Positions 15,543 through 24,953 of a DNA stretch of 64,000 nucleotides are shown here, one piece after another. The position numbers were made by a program, and so were the translations under genes. Source of the DNA: Pseudomonas helleri (lineage in GTDB: Bacteria > Pseudomonadota > Gammaproteobacteria > Pseudomonadales > Pseudomonadaceae); contig NZ_JYLD01000003.1 of assembly GCF_001043025.1 (NCBI RefSeq), positions 124,001 to 188,000 on the forward strand, given 5' to 3'. Each line of letters starts with the position of its first letter. Position 1 is the stretch's first letter. The notes beneath the pieces are model-generated. The model was given only the letters and a program-made list of their open reading frames with translations. It ran no database searches and was not told where the DNA came from.

Positions 15543-17801
15543 ATGTCTGAACACATTGTAAAAATGGCGCCTGTGGCGTCAGGGCACTTGCTCGCCCTGT
15601 TGAAACGTACCGGCTTGCCGATCAAACCGTTGCTGCTGGCCAGCGCCAGCATTTGGCAACTCCCGGCCCTGGCCGACGCCCCCACACCCGTGGTCCTCGA
15701 GGCGTTACAGGTCAACGCCACCGCGCTCTCCCCGCTGCAGGACCCGCTGCACCTGGATGAGCAGAACACCACCGGCAGCCGACTGGGCCTCACCGCCCGC
15801 GAAACCCCGGCCACGGTCGAGGTCAAAACTCAGCAAGACATGCAGGTCAAAGGCCTACGCACCACCAAAGAGGTGTTTTCCGACATCAACGGCGCCACGG
15901 TCGGCAACGTCCCGGGCAACCCGGCCGTACTGACAATGCGCGGCTTCAGTGGCAGTGCAATTAATGTGATGCAAGACGGAGTGCGCGTGGCTTCCTCGAC
16001 CCTTGTCACCCGTGATGTCGATACCTGGAACTACGAGCGTGTCGAAGTGCTCAAGGGCCCGTCTTCGGTGTTGTCTGGCGAAGGCGCGCTGGGCGGCGCG
16101 GTGAACATGATTACGCGCAAGGCCAGCCTGGATGGCCAGCACGTGGACGGCATGTTCAGTGCTGGCAGTTTCAACACTCGGCGTGCCGCGATCGGGGTCA
16201 ACCAGCCGCTGTCCGACACCGTGGCCGTGCGGGCGGACATCAGTTCGCTGAGTTCCGACAGCCTGTACGACATCGATCATCAGAACACCAGCGCTTTGGG
16301 CCTGACGGGCAGCCTGCTCTACACCCCCAATGACGACCTGTCGATGCTGTTTGCCATCGACCATTTCGACGATTCCTACGACTCGGCCTACCAAGGCTCG
16401 CCCTTGGTGGCCGCTTCCGCGGCGGGCCACGCCAGCGGTATCGTCAAAAACCCTTATGGCCTGGTCATCGACAAATCGGCCCGCTACCTGAACTACAGCC
16501 CGGACGGCGCGCACTCAGGGGCCCGCAGTACTGCGTTGCGCTGGACCACGGATTACCGCCTCAACGATGACTGGTCGCTCAACAACCTGGCCAGTTACTA
16601 CACCGCAAGGCGAGATTTCTTCCTCTCGGGCGAGCAAACCTACAACCGCAGCACCGGACTGCTGGACCGCACCGACCAGCGCATCAGCCACGATCATCAG
16701 TTCTGGAGCGAACGCTTGAGCGCGACTAACGACACGCTGCTGGGCGATTTCCGTAACCGGTTTACGGTCGGTGGCGAATTTAACTACACCCGCTTCAGCA
16801 ACCCCCGACAAAACGGCACCACTACTTCGGTTGACCCGCACAACCCGGATGTCGGCAGCTTCCCGTCCAGCGACAGCAACAACTGGCCCGGCGCCGGTAA
16901 CAATGTGGTGTATCAGTCCAATATGGACACCACCGCGCTGTTTGCCGAAGACGCCTTCAACCTGACACCCGACTGGTTATGGGTCGGCGGCGTGCGCTAC
17001 GAAGACATCGACCTGCGTCGTGCCATCACCGATCTCAACCTGGGCACCCGGCAGTCATTCACCCCGACCTACCGGCCGTTTTCATGGCGCATGGGCACGG
17101 TGTATAACCTGACGCCTGACGTGCAGCTTTACGCTCAGTACTCAACGGCCGTGACACCGGTGTCGTCCTTGCTGCTGATCTCGACCGCCAATGGCGGCTT
17201 CGACCTGTCCAAAGGGCGTTCAGTGGAAGTCGGCTTCAAGGCCAGTGCCTTTGACGGGCGTACCACGGTGCTGGGCTCGCTGTACTGGATTCGTCTCAAT
17301 GACATTCTGACCCGCGACCCCAACGACGCGACGCTGACCATTCAAGGGGGCAGCCAGGTTTCCAAGGGCATTGAGCTGAGCACATCGACCCAATTGACCT
17401 CGCAACTGCAGCTCGATCTGGGGGTTTCGCTGGTGGATGCGCGCTACGACGAACTGATCGAAGCGGGCGGCGCGGATCGCTCCGGCAACCACCCGGTCAA
17501 CGTCCCGCACACCACCGCCAATGCCGCCGTGCTGTACCGTTTGAACACCTTGCCAGTGACGCTTGGGGCTTTCGTCAAGCACGCCAGCGGGTTCTACACC
17601 GACACGGCCAACACCTATTTTGTGGAGGGCCACACCACGCTGGATGCATCGATCAGTTATGAGCTGAAAAACGCCACCGTGACCTTGCGCGGCCGCAACC
17701 TCACCAACGCGTTCTATGGTGAGTATTCCGGCTATTCATCGACGCAGGTGTTTCTGGGAGCACCCCGCAGTGCCGAGTTGGGCGTAACGTTCAAGTTCTA
17801 A
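15543..17801 (+). CDS. TonB-dependent outer membrane receptor
   Basis: A 752-residue receptor with an unusually long N-terminal region before the signal-like segment ending ALADAP. The TonB box is not clear. The plug domain reads RLGLTARETPATVEVKTQQD, then TMRGFSG and ERVEVLKGPSSVLSGEGALG, siderophore-receptor style. The 22-strand barrel ends in the outer-membrane signature AELGVTFKF with terminal Phe. No FecA-type signalling domain is present, so it is a simple transducer. Substrate unknown: the plug looks like ferric-siderophore receptors, while the neighbours (DUF2946, divergent metal ABC system) suggest a metal chelate, possibly zinc or copper. Confidence 0.85.
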   Translation: MSEHIVKMAPVASGHLLALLKRTGLPIKPLLLASASIWQLPALADAPTPVVLEALQVNATALSPLQDPLHLDEQNTTGSRLGLTARETPATVEVKTQQDMQVKGLRTTKEVFSDINGATVGNVPGNPAVLTMRGFSGSAINVMQDGVRVASSTLVTRDVDTWNYERVEVLKGPSSVLSGEGALGGAVNMITRKASLDGQHVDGMFSAGSFNTRRAAIGVNQPLSDTVAVRADISSLSSDSLYDIDHQNTSALGLTGSLLYTPNDDLSMLFAIDHFDDSYDSAYQGSPLVAASAAGHASGIVKNPYGLVIDKSARYLNYSPDGAHSGARSTALRWTTDYRLNDDWSLNNLASYYTARRDFFLSGEQTYNRSTGLLDRTDQRISHDHQFWSERLSATNDTLLGDFRNRFTVGGEFNYTRFSNPRQNGTTTSVDPHNPDVGSFPSSDSNNWPGAGNNVVYQSNMDTTALFAEDAFNLTPDWLWVGGVRYEDIDLRRAITDLNLGTRQSFTPTYRPFSWRMGTVYNLTPDVQLYAQYSTAVTPVSSLLLISTANGGFDLSKGRSVEVGFKASAFDGRTTVLGSLYWIRLNDILTRDPNDATLTIQGGSQVSKGIELSTSTQLTSQLQLDLGVSLVDARYDELIEAGGADRSGNHPVNVPHTTANAAVLYRLNTLPVTLGAFVKHASGFYTDTANTYFVEGHTTLDASISYELKNATVTLRGRNLTNAFYGEYSGYSSTQVFLGAPRSAELGVTFKF

Positions 17802-17852
17802 CCGGGAGTGGCGTGTGAACGTCACCCACGTTCACACGCCAGTGTTGGAGGA

Positions 17853-18740
17853 TTAATGGCCTTGCGCTTCACCCTTGATCCACTCAATGAACTGACGGGT
17901 CATTTCGCTGACGCCTTTTTGCCGCTGCGTCAGCAAGTAATAAGCGAGCTTGTGCCGCATGCTCAGGTGAGGAAACGGAATCACCAACTCTCCATTGCGC
18001 ACGGCCCGCTCGCACAGTTCGATGGCACACAAAGCCACGCCATGCCCCTCGATCGCCAGTTGCGCCAGCACGTTGGAGTCCGTCACCACATGCCCGGTGC
18101 GCACCTGCAAATCCGCCTGCGGGTAAAGCGCCAGCCAGCTCTCCCAATCGTGGTAATGCCGGTCGTGCAACAACGGCTGACTTGCCAGGTCGGCCGGTGT
18201 ATGGATGGCTTGCGCCAGCGTAGGTGAACACACAGGTACATAGTTAAGCCCCATCAAGTACTCGGCCTCAAAACCAGGCCAATCAGCGGTCCCCCACTTG
18301 ATGGCCAACTCGACTTCGTCGGGAAATTCGACCCGCTGAGTACTAAGCAACTGCTGAATATGCAGCGCCGGAAAACGCCGAGTGAAGTGTTTAAGCCGAG
18401 GCGTCAGCCAAAACGCACTCATCACCGGCTCCGCCTCGATGTACAACACCGGAGGTGCTGCTTGCCGGGCACACTTTTCGAACGCGCCAACCAATTGCTC
18501 AAAAGGCCCGCGAATATCACTCAGCAATGCTGCCCCCGCCTTGGTCAGCGTGACGGTGCGCGTGGAGCGCACAAACAAGGGCACCCCCAAAACCTCTTCC
18601 AGCTTCACAACCTGCTGGCTGACCGCCGATTGCGACAAATGCAGCAGATTCGCCGCGCGCGTAAAGCTGCCCTGCTCGGCCACTGTTTTAAAGGCCAGCA
18701 ATAACGTGAGATGGGGTAAACGCTCTGTGAACTTATTCAT
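17853..18740 (-). CDS. LysR-type regulator divergent from BCCT/enolase operon
   Basis: A 295-residue LysR protein of the GcvA/AmpR-like branch. The winged HTH at about 10-68 has LLLAFKTVAEQGSFTRAANL and LHLSQSAVSQQVVKLEEVLG; an effector-binding domain follows (about 92-290). It is divergent, with a 123-base gap, from the BCCT transporter and two enolase-superfamily genes, the usual layout for an activator of a catabolic operon whose inducer is the substrate or an intermediate. The shared gap (18741-18863) must hold its binding site. The effector is unknown. Confidence 0.9.
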   Translation of the reverse strand: MNKFTERLPHLTLLLAFKTVAEQGSFTRAANLLHLSQSAVSQQVVKLEEVLGVPLFVRSTRTVTLTKAGAALLSDIRGPFEQLVGAFEKCARQAAPPVLYIEAEPVMSAFWLTPRLKHFTRRFPALHIQQLLSTQRVEFPDEVELAIKWGTADWPGFEAEYLMGLNYVPVCSPTLAQAIHTPADLASQPLLHDRHYHDWESWLALYPQADLQVRTGHVVTDSNVLAQLAIEGHGVALCAIELCERAVRNGELVIPFPHLSMRHKLAYYLLTQRQKGVSEMTRQFIEWIKGEAQGH

Positions 18741-18863
18741 AAGAGGTCGTTATCAGTCCATTACTAAATCGCGATTCTCTCTGCGCGAGAGCCTGCCTAC
18801 ATTAGCCGCAGACCCCGAAAATAAAGGGGGCCTATCCAATAATTACAATAGTTGGGACTCAAT

Positions 18864-20489
18864 ATGCTGCAAAACACGCAGAAAGACCTAACCCTGATTT
18901 TCACCAGTATTGCGGTGATTTCGCTGACGGTTATCGGCCTGATGATGTTTCCCGATCAGGCCAAAGTGCTGGCCGATCATCTGTTCACTTCCGCCACCAT
19001 GACCTTCGGCACACTGGTGCAAGTGCTGGGGTTTGTCTGCGTCATCCTGATCGTCGGTCTGGCCTTCAGCAAGTACGGCAACATCCGCTTGGGCGAAGGC
19101 AAACCGGAGTACAAAAACACCAGTTGGATCTTCATGTTCATTTGCGCAGGGCTCGGCTCGGCAACCATGTACTGGGCCTTTATGGAGTGGGCGTATTACT
19201 ACCTCACACCGGGCCTGGACATTGCCTCCGCCAGTAAGCAAGCGCTGGAAATGAGCATCGCGTACTCGTTCTTTCACTGGGGCATCACCCCCTGGGCGAT
19301 CTACGGCATTGCCTCGCTGGCGATGGCGTACCACTTCCATGTCCGCAAAAACAAAGGCCTGAGCCTGGCGGGCATTATTGAGGCGATTACCGGCTTCAAG
19401 GCCCACGGCCCGGTGGGACGAATCATCGACCTGATCTTCCTGTTTGCCACCTTCGGCGGGCTGGTCCTGACCACCACCCTCACCGCGTCGACCGTGGCTA
19501 AAGGGCTGTCCGATCTGACCGGCCTGACTGACGGCTTTTTGCTCAAGGCCTGTCTGGTGATGTTAGTCACCGTGGTGTTCTCGCTCAGTTCCTGGATCGG
19601 CATCAGCTCCGGCATGCAGCGCCTGGCCAAGCTGGCCTGCGGCATGACCATGCTTTTCGCTCTGGTTGTATTGCTGCTTGGGCCAACCCTGTTCAGCATC
19701 AATAACACCGCCAACGCTATTGGCCTGACACTGCAAAATTTCATCCACATGAGCCTGGCCACGGATCCAACCGGTAACGGCGAATTTGCTCGCGGCTGGA
19801 CGGTGTTTTATTGGCTGTACTGGATCACTTATGCGCCGGGCGTGGCCATTTTCGTCACCCGTGTGTCCAAGGGCCGCACAATCAAGGAAGTGGTCATGGC
19901 CATGATCCTCGGGGGCTGCGGCGGGTGCTGGTTCTTCTTCGGCAGCCTGCAGAGTTTTGCCATTCACCAGTTCATCACCGATGTGGTCAACGCGCCCGCC
20001 ATGCTCAGCGGTGCCGGTGGCGAAGCGGCAGTCTCGCTACTGTTGAACAGCCTGCCTTTTGGCAAAGTACTGTCGGTCATCTACTTCGTGTTGATGCTGG
20101 TTTTCCTGGCCTCGCACCTCGACGCCGTGGCCTACACCGTTGCCGCAACCAGCACCCGCAATCTGCGCGAAGGCCAGGACCCGGCGCCGTCACTGCGTTT
20201 GTTCTGGTGCCTGCTGCTGGCCGCGTTGCCACTGGCGATGCTGTACATCAACGCCTCACTCAACACCTTGAAAACAGCGGTGATCCTGACCGCCATCCCG
20301 TTCATTTTTATCCTGTTCGTAAAAATCTGGGGCCTGTTGAAATGGCTGCGTGAAGACTATGCCGCCATGCCCGCCAGTCTGATCGAAGAACAGAGCCAAC
20401 GCCTGTCCACCATGGATGCCGCCCAAGCAAGCGCCGCCCGTGCCCACCAACGCCACGGTGCTGTACCGACTCTGGAAATACAGCCATGA
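18864..20489 (+). CDS. BCCT family transporter (CaiT/betaine type)
   Basis: A 541-residue inner-membrane protein with twelve hydrophobic segments and the BCCT signature at residues 311-340 ([20 protein letters not shown], then [10 protein letters not shown]), including the aromatic box that cradles quaternary ammonium groups. The region [20 protein letters not shown] is close to CaiT. BCCT carriers move glycine betaine, choline, carnitine or dimethylglycine-like compounds by ion symport or exchange. The C-terminal tail lacks the long osmosensing domain of BetP, so a catabolic rather than osmotic role is likely. Its stop overlaps the next gene (ATGA), making it the first gene of a three-gene operon. 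Confidence 0.9.
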   Translation: MLQNTQKDLTLIFTSIAVISLTVIGLMMFPDQAKVLADHLFTSATMTFGTLVQVLGFVCVILIVGLAFSKYGNIRLGEGKPEYKNTSWIFMFICAGLGSATMYWAFMEWAYYYLTPGLDIASASKQALEMSIAYSFFHWGITPWAIYGIASLAMAYHFHVRKNKGLSLAGIIEAITGFKAHGPVGRIIDLIFLFATFGGLVLTTTLTASTVAKGLSDLTGLTDGFLLKACLVMLVTVVFSLSSWIGISSGMQRLAKLACGMTMLFALVVLLLGPTLFSINNTANAIGLTLQNFIHMSLATDPTGNGEFARGWTVFYWLYWITYAPGVAIFVTRVSKGRTIKEVVMAMILGGCGGCWFFFGSLQSFAIHQFITDVVNAPAMLSGAGGEAAVSLLLNSLPFGKVLSVIYFVLMLVFLASHLDAVAYTVAATSTRNLREGQDPAPSLRLFWCLLLAALPLAMLYINASLNTLKTAVILTAIPFIFILFVKIWGLLKWLREDYAAMPASLIEEQSQRLSTMDAAQASAARAHQRHGAVPTLEIQP

Positions 20490-21607
20490 AAATCATAGAT
20501 GTAGAAGCCATCTGGTTGCGCGTGCCTGCGCTCGATCAACCCTGCGAATGGGGTGAGGATGCGTTGATCGTACGCATCCATACCGACACCGGGCTGATCG
20601 GTGTCGGGGAAACCGACAGTTCCCCGGCGGTGGTCAAAGCCTTGATCGAAACCCCGGCCTCCCACGAAACCTGTCAGGGTTTGCGCGACATACTGCTGGG
20701 CGAAAACCCGCTGGAAATCGACCGCTTGTGGAAGAAGATGTACCGCCAATCCGAATACATGGGCCGCCGCGGGGCAGCGATTCATGCGATCAGTGCACTG
20801 GACATCGCACTCTGGGACCTTGCCGGGCAGCATTACGGCGTGCCGGTGCACACGTTGCTGGGCGGAAAATACCGTGAGCACATCCCGGCTTACGGCACGT
20901 TTATTCCAAGGCCCGACGAAGCCGGTAACCGTGAACTTGTGCGGGGGTTGCTGGCCCAGGGTTTGCGCAGCATCAAGTTGGGTGGCGCCGGGTTTGGCGA
21001 GGACCTGCGCAAAGACCAGGCATTGCTGCGAGTCATCCGGGAAGAAATCGGTGACGATGTGCAACTGCAAATCGACCTGGTGGGCCGTTGGCGAAACTAC
21101 CCGCACGCACTGGCGCAATGTGATGCATTGCGTGAGTTCAATCTGAACTGGATCGAAGAGCCCCTGCCCTCCGACGATACGCGCGGCTTGGCGTATCTGG
21201 CTGAGCGCTCGGGCATGCGCATATCCGGCGGCGAAGGCCTGGCCACACGCCATGAATTCCGTCACTTCCTCGAAGCATCAAGGCCCGCGATCATTCAGCC
21301 CGACATTACCCGCTGCGGCGGTATCAGCGAGATGCGCCACATCTACGAGCTGGCACAACTGCATGGCGCGCAATTGGTCCCTCACGGTTTCAGCACCGGA
21401 ATTTTGCTGGCGGCCACGGTGCACTTTCTCGCCGCCAGCGAATTCGGTGAACTGATCGAGTACTCACAAAGTGACAGCCCGCTGTTCCGGGGGTTGGTGA
21501 AAAACCTGTTGCCACTGCATGACGGCCAGGTCCCTGTGCCCGATACACCTGGACTGGGCGTGGTGCTGGACGAGGCCATGATTGAGCGCTACCGCGTTCA
21601 CCGCTGA
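20486..21607 (+). CDS. Enolase-superfamily enzyme, mandelate racemase-like (A)
   Basis: A 373-residue enzyme with an N-terminal capping domain and (beta/alpha)7-beta barrel. Catalytic positions as read: Lys164 in SIKLGG (a K-x-G pattern instead of the usual K-x-K), metal ligands Asp197 (QIDLVGRW), Glu224/225 (WIEEP) and Glu250 (SGGEG), and the Asp273/His300 dyad ([14 protein letters not shown]). The dyad places it in the mandelate racemase subgroup, with reactions such as acid-sugar dehydration or racemisation, one face of the active site lacking its second Lys. It is translationally coupled to the BCCT gene. The substrate, probably something the BCCT carrier imports, is unknown. Confidence 0.85.
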   Translation: MKIIDVEAIWLRVPALDQPCEWGEDALIVRIHTDTGLIGVGETDSSPAVVKALIETPASHETCQGLRDILLGENPLEIDRLWKKMYRQSEYMGRRGAAIHAISALDIALWDLAGQHYGVPVHTLLGGKYREHIPAYGTFIPRPDEAGNRELVRGLLAQGLRSIKLGGAGFGEDLRKDQALLRVIREEIGDDVQLQIDLVGRWRNYPHALAQCDALREFNLNWIEEPLPSDDTRGLAYLAERSGMRISGGEGLATRHEFRHFLEASRPAIIQPDITRCGGISEMRHIYELAQLHGAQLVPHGFSTGILLAATVHFLAASEFGELIEYSQSDSPLFRGLVKNLLPLHDGQVPVPDTPGLGVVLDEAMIERYRVHR

Positions 21608-21623
21608 ATCCAGGAGATGAGAC

Positions 21624-22742
21624 ATGACGAATCTGATCATTGAACACGTTGAAGTCTTTGCCTGCACGCCGCCGGTACGCGGCTCTACCTGGACCCCGGA
21701 ACAACCCGAGCCGTGCACCACGCATACGTTTATTCGTATCACCACCCGTGATGGCGTGGTGGGCAGCGCGGCCACGGATGCTTACACCTCGCATCATCGC
21801 GATGCTGTACTGGCTGAAACGCTGCGCGACATGATCCCGGACCTGATCGGCCGCTCAGCACTGGATCGCGAAGCACTGTGGCTGCACTTTCATCCCAAGG
21901 CGTATGCGCGTTCGGCGCAAGCTCAAGCCCTGATTGATGTTGCGTTGTGGGATATTGCCGCACAAGCGGCCGGGCAGCCCTTGTTCAAGCTGCTCGGCGG
22001 TTACCGCGAGCATATTGACGCTTATGCCAGCACTCCGGTGCTGGCGACGCCGCACGCTTATGTCGAGGCCGTGCAACAACTGGCCGAGCGAGGCTATCGG
22101 GCAATCAAGTTTCACTGCTGGTGCGACCCGGCACGGGACCTGGAGATGATTGAACAGGTGCAGCGTGCACATGCCGATAAAGGCCTGGCGCTGATGCTGG
22201 ATGTAGAACAGCGTTATGACCTGAACGCGGCGCTGAGAGTGGGCCGGGTACTGGGTGAGCTGGGTTACGCCTGGTTTGAAGCGCCGCTGGATGACTATGA
22301 CCTCGCCGGCTATCAGCAACTGACGGCGCGGCTGAATGTGCCGGTGCTGGCGGCCGGCAATGCCATTACCGACTATCGATTGGTGGCCTTTGCCGTTCGG
22401 CAACACTGCTGGAGCCGGGTACGGGTTGACGTGATGACCTGCGGCGGCATTACACCCGCGCTTAAAATCATCCATAACGCCGCCGCCAATGGCATTCAGG
22501 TCGAACTGCAAAGCTGGGGCCATGCGCTTGCACAAGCTGCCAACCTGCACCTGATGCTCGGGCAGCCAACCAGCAGCTACTTCGAGCAGGCGTGCGAATA
22601 TGAGCTGTTCGAATTTGCCACAGCCAACCCGATCCGCACCAATCCACGCGGGAAAGTCACCGCACCGGGCAATGCGGGTTTAGGCCTTGAAATCGACTGG
22701 GCCCAGATCGAGTGGTGTGCAGACATACACCTCAAGCAATAA
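21624..22742 (+). CDS. Enolase-superfamily enzyme, mandelate racemase-like (B)
   Basis: A 372-residue second enolase-superfamily protein, only distantly like its neighbour. Catalytic positions: Lys162 and His164 (AIKFHCW, K-x-H), Asp193 (MLDVEQRYD), Glu219 (WFEAPL), Asn246 at the third metal position (LAAGNAITD), Asp269 (VDVMTCGG) and His300 (QSWGHAL). Asn as third metal ligand is known in the glucarate dehydratase subgroup, but this protein is much shorter. AGGAG lies upstream of ATG 21624, 16 bases after the preceding stop. Two different members in one operon suggest consecutive steps such as epimerisation and dehydration; this is inference. Confidence 0.82.
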   Translation: MTNLIIEHVEVFACTPPVRGSTWTPEQPEPCTTHTFIRITTRDGVVGSAATDAYTSHHRDAVLAETLRDMIPDLIGRSALDREALWLHFHPKAYARSAQAQALIDVALWDIAAQAAGQPLFKLLGGYREHIDAYASTPVLATPHAYVEAVQQLAERGYRAIKFHCWCDPARDLEMIEQVQRAHADKGLALMLDVEQRYDLNAALRVGRVLGELGYAWFEAPLDDYDLAGYQQLTARLNVPVLAAGNAITDYRLVAFAVRQHCWSRVRVDVMTCGGITPALKIIHNAAANGIQVELQSWGHALAQAANLHLMLGQPTSSYFEQACEYELFEFATANPIRTNPRGKVTAPGNAGLGLEIDWAQIEWCADIHLKQ

Positions 22743-22748
22743 AGCAAT

Positions 22749-22803
22749 GTGCAGGAGCGAGCTTCGCGATCTTTGGGTGTTTAAAAAGATCGCGAGGCGC
22801 AGG
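22749..22803. repeat. Degraded REP doublet
   Basis: A REP pair that has lost bases in both outer arms: TGCAGGAGCGAGCTTCGCGA on the left and GATCGCGAGGCGCAGG on the right, with the inner CGCGATCTTT stem intact. It lies between the convergent enolase and GGDEF genes. Confidence 0.75.
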
Positions 22804-22805
22804 GG

Positions 22806-24086
22806 TTAACGGCTGCTTTTTTTCACGCTGTACATGGCCGTGTCGGCCTGGTGCAGCAGTTGCCGGGCGTCGTCGCCATGTTCGGGGTAAACGGCGATGC
22901 CGATGCTGGGGAGGGTGTTGAGTGTTTGCCCTTCAATCAAGAGGGGCTGGCTCAATTCAGTGCGGATGTTCTCGACCACGATCGACCCGTCTTCTGGCCG
23001 CTTGAGGTTTTCAAGCACCACTACAAACTCGTCGCCACTCATTCTGGCCACGGTGTCGCTTTCGCGCACACAGGCTTTTAAGCGCAGCGCCACGTGTTGC
23101 AGCAACACGTCGCCAACGCCATGTCCGTAACTGTCATTGATCCGTTTGAAGTCATCCAGATCGACATACAGCACTGCCAGATATTGCTGCTCGCGTTTGG
23201 CCCGGGCCAGCGCGCTGTTTAAACGTTCGTACAGAAACTCGCGATTGGGCAAGCCGGTCAGCGCATCGTGCTGCGCCAAAAACTGCAGGTGAGCGTGGAG
23301 TTTTTTTCTTTCAATGGCCGCTGCAATCTGGGCGGATACGAACTGCAGCAGCTCTTTGTGCGCCTCGGTATAGGGCTCACTGCCCAATGAGCTCTTGACC
23401 AGCACCGCACCGATAATGCCGTTTTGCGCTACCAACGGGGCGCCCAGCCACGACGCCGAACCCTGCTCGGCGTGCAGTAGCATCTGCTCACTGCGGGTGA
23501 CGTTCTGGCTCAGCCGCGTCACCTCGGCCAGCGGCCAATCACCGTGCTCTGCAACCCGATAAGGAAAACTCAATAAACCATCCGGCTGATCACACAGTGC
23601 GACCGAAAAGTTTATCGCTGGCAGCCACTGACCGATCAACGCGTGTACGCGCTTGAATAATTCCAGCAAATCCCCTGCCCCATGGGCGGCTTCGGAGATG
23701 GCAAACAGTGCCAACTGACGGGACTCGGCCAGTTTGCGTTCGGTAATGTCACGGGCCACCGCGATGTGCAGTCGATAGTCTTCTGACCAGCGCGCAGACC
23801 ACAAAATATGGATGACACTGCCGTCTTTGCGTAGATAACGGTTCTCGAAATTCGGCAGGGGGTCGCCCTCCCTGACGTCATTGGCAGCATGCACGGTGCG
23901 TTCACGGTCAACCGGGTGAACCAGATCGATAATGCAACGGCCGATCAGTTCGTCCTGCTCATAGCCAAAAATACGCAGGCAGGCCGCGCTGACATAAACA
24001 ATGTGGTACTTGCGGTCCACGACGCAGACCGCATCCAGCAACTGATCAATAAAACTGGCTTGAGACAGGTATCTTTTGATGTCCAT
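22806..24086 (-). CDS. PAS-GAF-GGDEF protein, probable diguanylate cyclase
   Basis: A 426-residue cytoplasmic signalling protein: PAS with PAC at about 10-125 (DAVCVVDRKYHIVYVSAACL; ending ARDITERKLAES), GAF at about 130-262, and GGDEF domain from about 268 (HDALTGLPNREFLYERLNSA). The signature is SGDEF at 350-354 instead of GGDEF; Ser at the first position is found in some active cyclases, so activity is likely but not assured. The substrate-binding DLDDFKRINDSYGHGVGD is intact. No I-site R-x-x-D is evident five residues upstream (ESDTVARM). No membrane segment. It is transcribed alone. Confidence 0.88.
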   Translation of the reverse strand: MDIKRYLSQASFIDQLLDAVCVVDRKYHIVYVSAACLRIFGYEQDELIGRCIIDLVHPVDRERTVHAANDVREGDPLPNFENRYLRKDGSVIHILWSARWSEDYRLHIAVARDITERKLAESRQLALFAISEAAHGAGDLLELFKRVHALIGQWLPAINFSVALCDQPDGLLSFPYRVAEHGDWPLAEVTRLSQNVTRSEQMLLHAEQGSASWLGAPLVAQNGIIGAVLVKSSLGSEPYTEAHKELLQFVSAQIAAAIERKKLHAHLQFLAQHDALTGLPNREFLYERLNSALARAKREQQYLAVLYVDLDDFKRINDSYGHGVGDVLLQHVALRLKACVRESDTVARMSGDEFVVVLENLKRPEDGSIVVENIRTELSQPLLIEGQTLNTLPSIGIAVYPEHGDDARQLLHQADTAMYSVKKSSR

Positions 24087-24170
24087 AAAGCCCTCGATGC
24101 CTCGAGATTAAACGTGAACATCCATCCCTATCCCTGTGTTGCCCCATGACTGCACTCCCGGCAGATCACT

Positions 24171-24806
24171 TTACTTGTTGCTGCCCACCAGCCCTGGCAA
24201 GGCATGCGCCAGCGCGCTGATGGCAAAGCCGATAAACATCACGCCACACAAACGTGTAATCAGCAATTGATGGCGTTGATACAGCGCACGTACATGACCC
24301 GCACCTACGATACCGATCAAGATCACATACGCCAGTGCGCCGCCGACAAAGCTCAGGGCGATGAGCCAGGGCAGCATGCTCCAGGTAAGCAGTTCGGCAC
24401 GCCCGGACAGCAGCGCGGTGAAAGTCGCCACGGCCACCGGGTAGGCTTTGGGGTTGGTCAGGCCGAAGAAAATACCGTGGGCAAACGGCTTACGGGCCGG
24501 GCCTTCCTCGGCCACGCTGCTGCGCTTGGCACGCACGGCGCGCAGGCCCAGCCAGAACAGGTAAAGGCCGCTGATCAAGCCCAATACGTTGAATGCAGTG
24601 CTGCCAAACTCCCGCGCGCCGACAATCGCAATCAACGCCGTGCTGCACCAAATCACATCACCCAGCAAATGCCCGCACAGGAAGCCGGCCCCCGCACGAC
24701 GCCCACGGGCTGCGCCAATGCCGAACACAGCCAGGACACCCGGGCCCGGAGTGATGCCATAGATAAAGCCCGACGCCAGTACGGCCAGCCACAATGAAGA
24801 AGTCAT
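24171..24806 (-). CDS. LysE/RhtB family amino acid exporter
   Basis: A 211-residue inner-membrane protein with six hydrophobic segments and the family signatures GITPGPGVLAVFGIGAARGR near the N-terminus and GIFFGLTNPKAYPVAVATF in the middle. Family members export amino acids or their analogues by proton antiport. The start MTSSLWLAVL at 24806 has GGAG eight bases upstream, and an upstream in-frame start adds only polar residues. Its substrate and regulator are unknown; no LysR gene is adjacent. Confidence 0.88.
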   Translation of the reverse strand: MTSSLWLAVLASGFIYGITPGPGVLAVFGIGAARGRRAGAGFLCGHLLGDVIWCSTALIAIVGAREFGSTAFNVLGLISGLYLFWLGLRAVRAKRSSVAEEGPARKPFAHGIFFGLTNPKAYPVAVATFTALLSGRAELLTWSMLPWLIALSFVGGALAYVILIGIVGAGHVRALYQRHQLLITRLCGVMFIGFAISALAHALPGLVGSNK

Positions 24807-24953
24807 GCGCAACGCTCCAAAAAATTCAGACTTCACGCTGTCCATTCGCCCGTGAAGTCGTTCGATTTTGCACGTTCTGCAACGTTATGTAACCGCGCGT
24901 TCAACAAAATGCCATGCTTTCTTCAAACAGCCCCGGTGTTCAGGCGGCAACCC

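Noticed and set aside
18835-18857. CCAA-N12-TTGG dyad as LysR binding site before the BCCT gene
   Set aside because: It overlaps the ribosome site region next to the start codon and does not show a T-N11-A LysR pattern; too weak to annotate.
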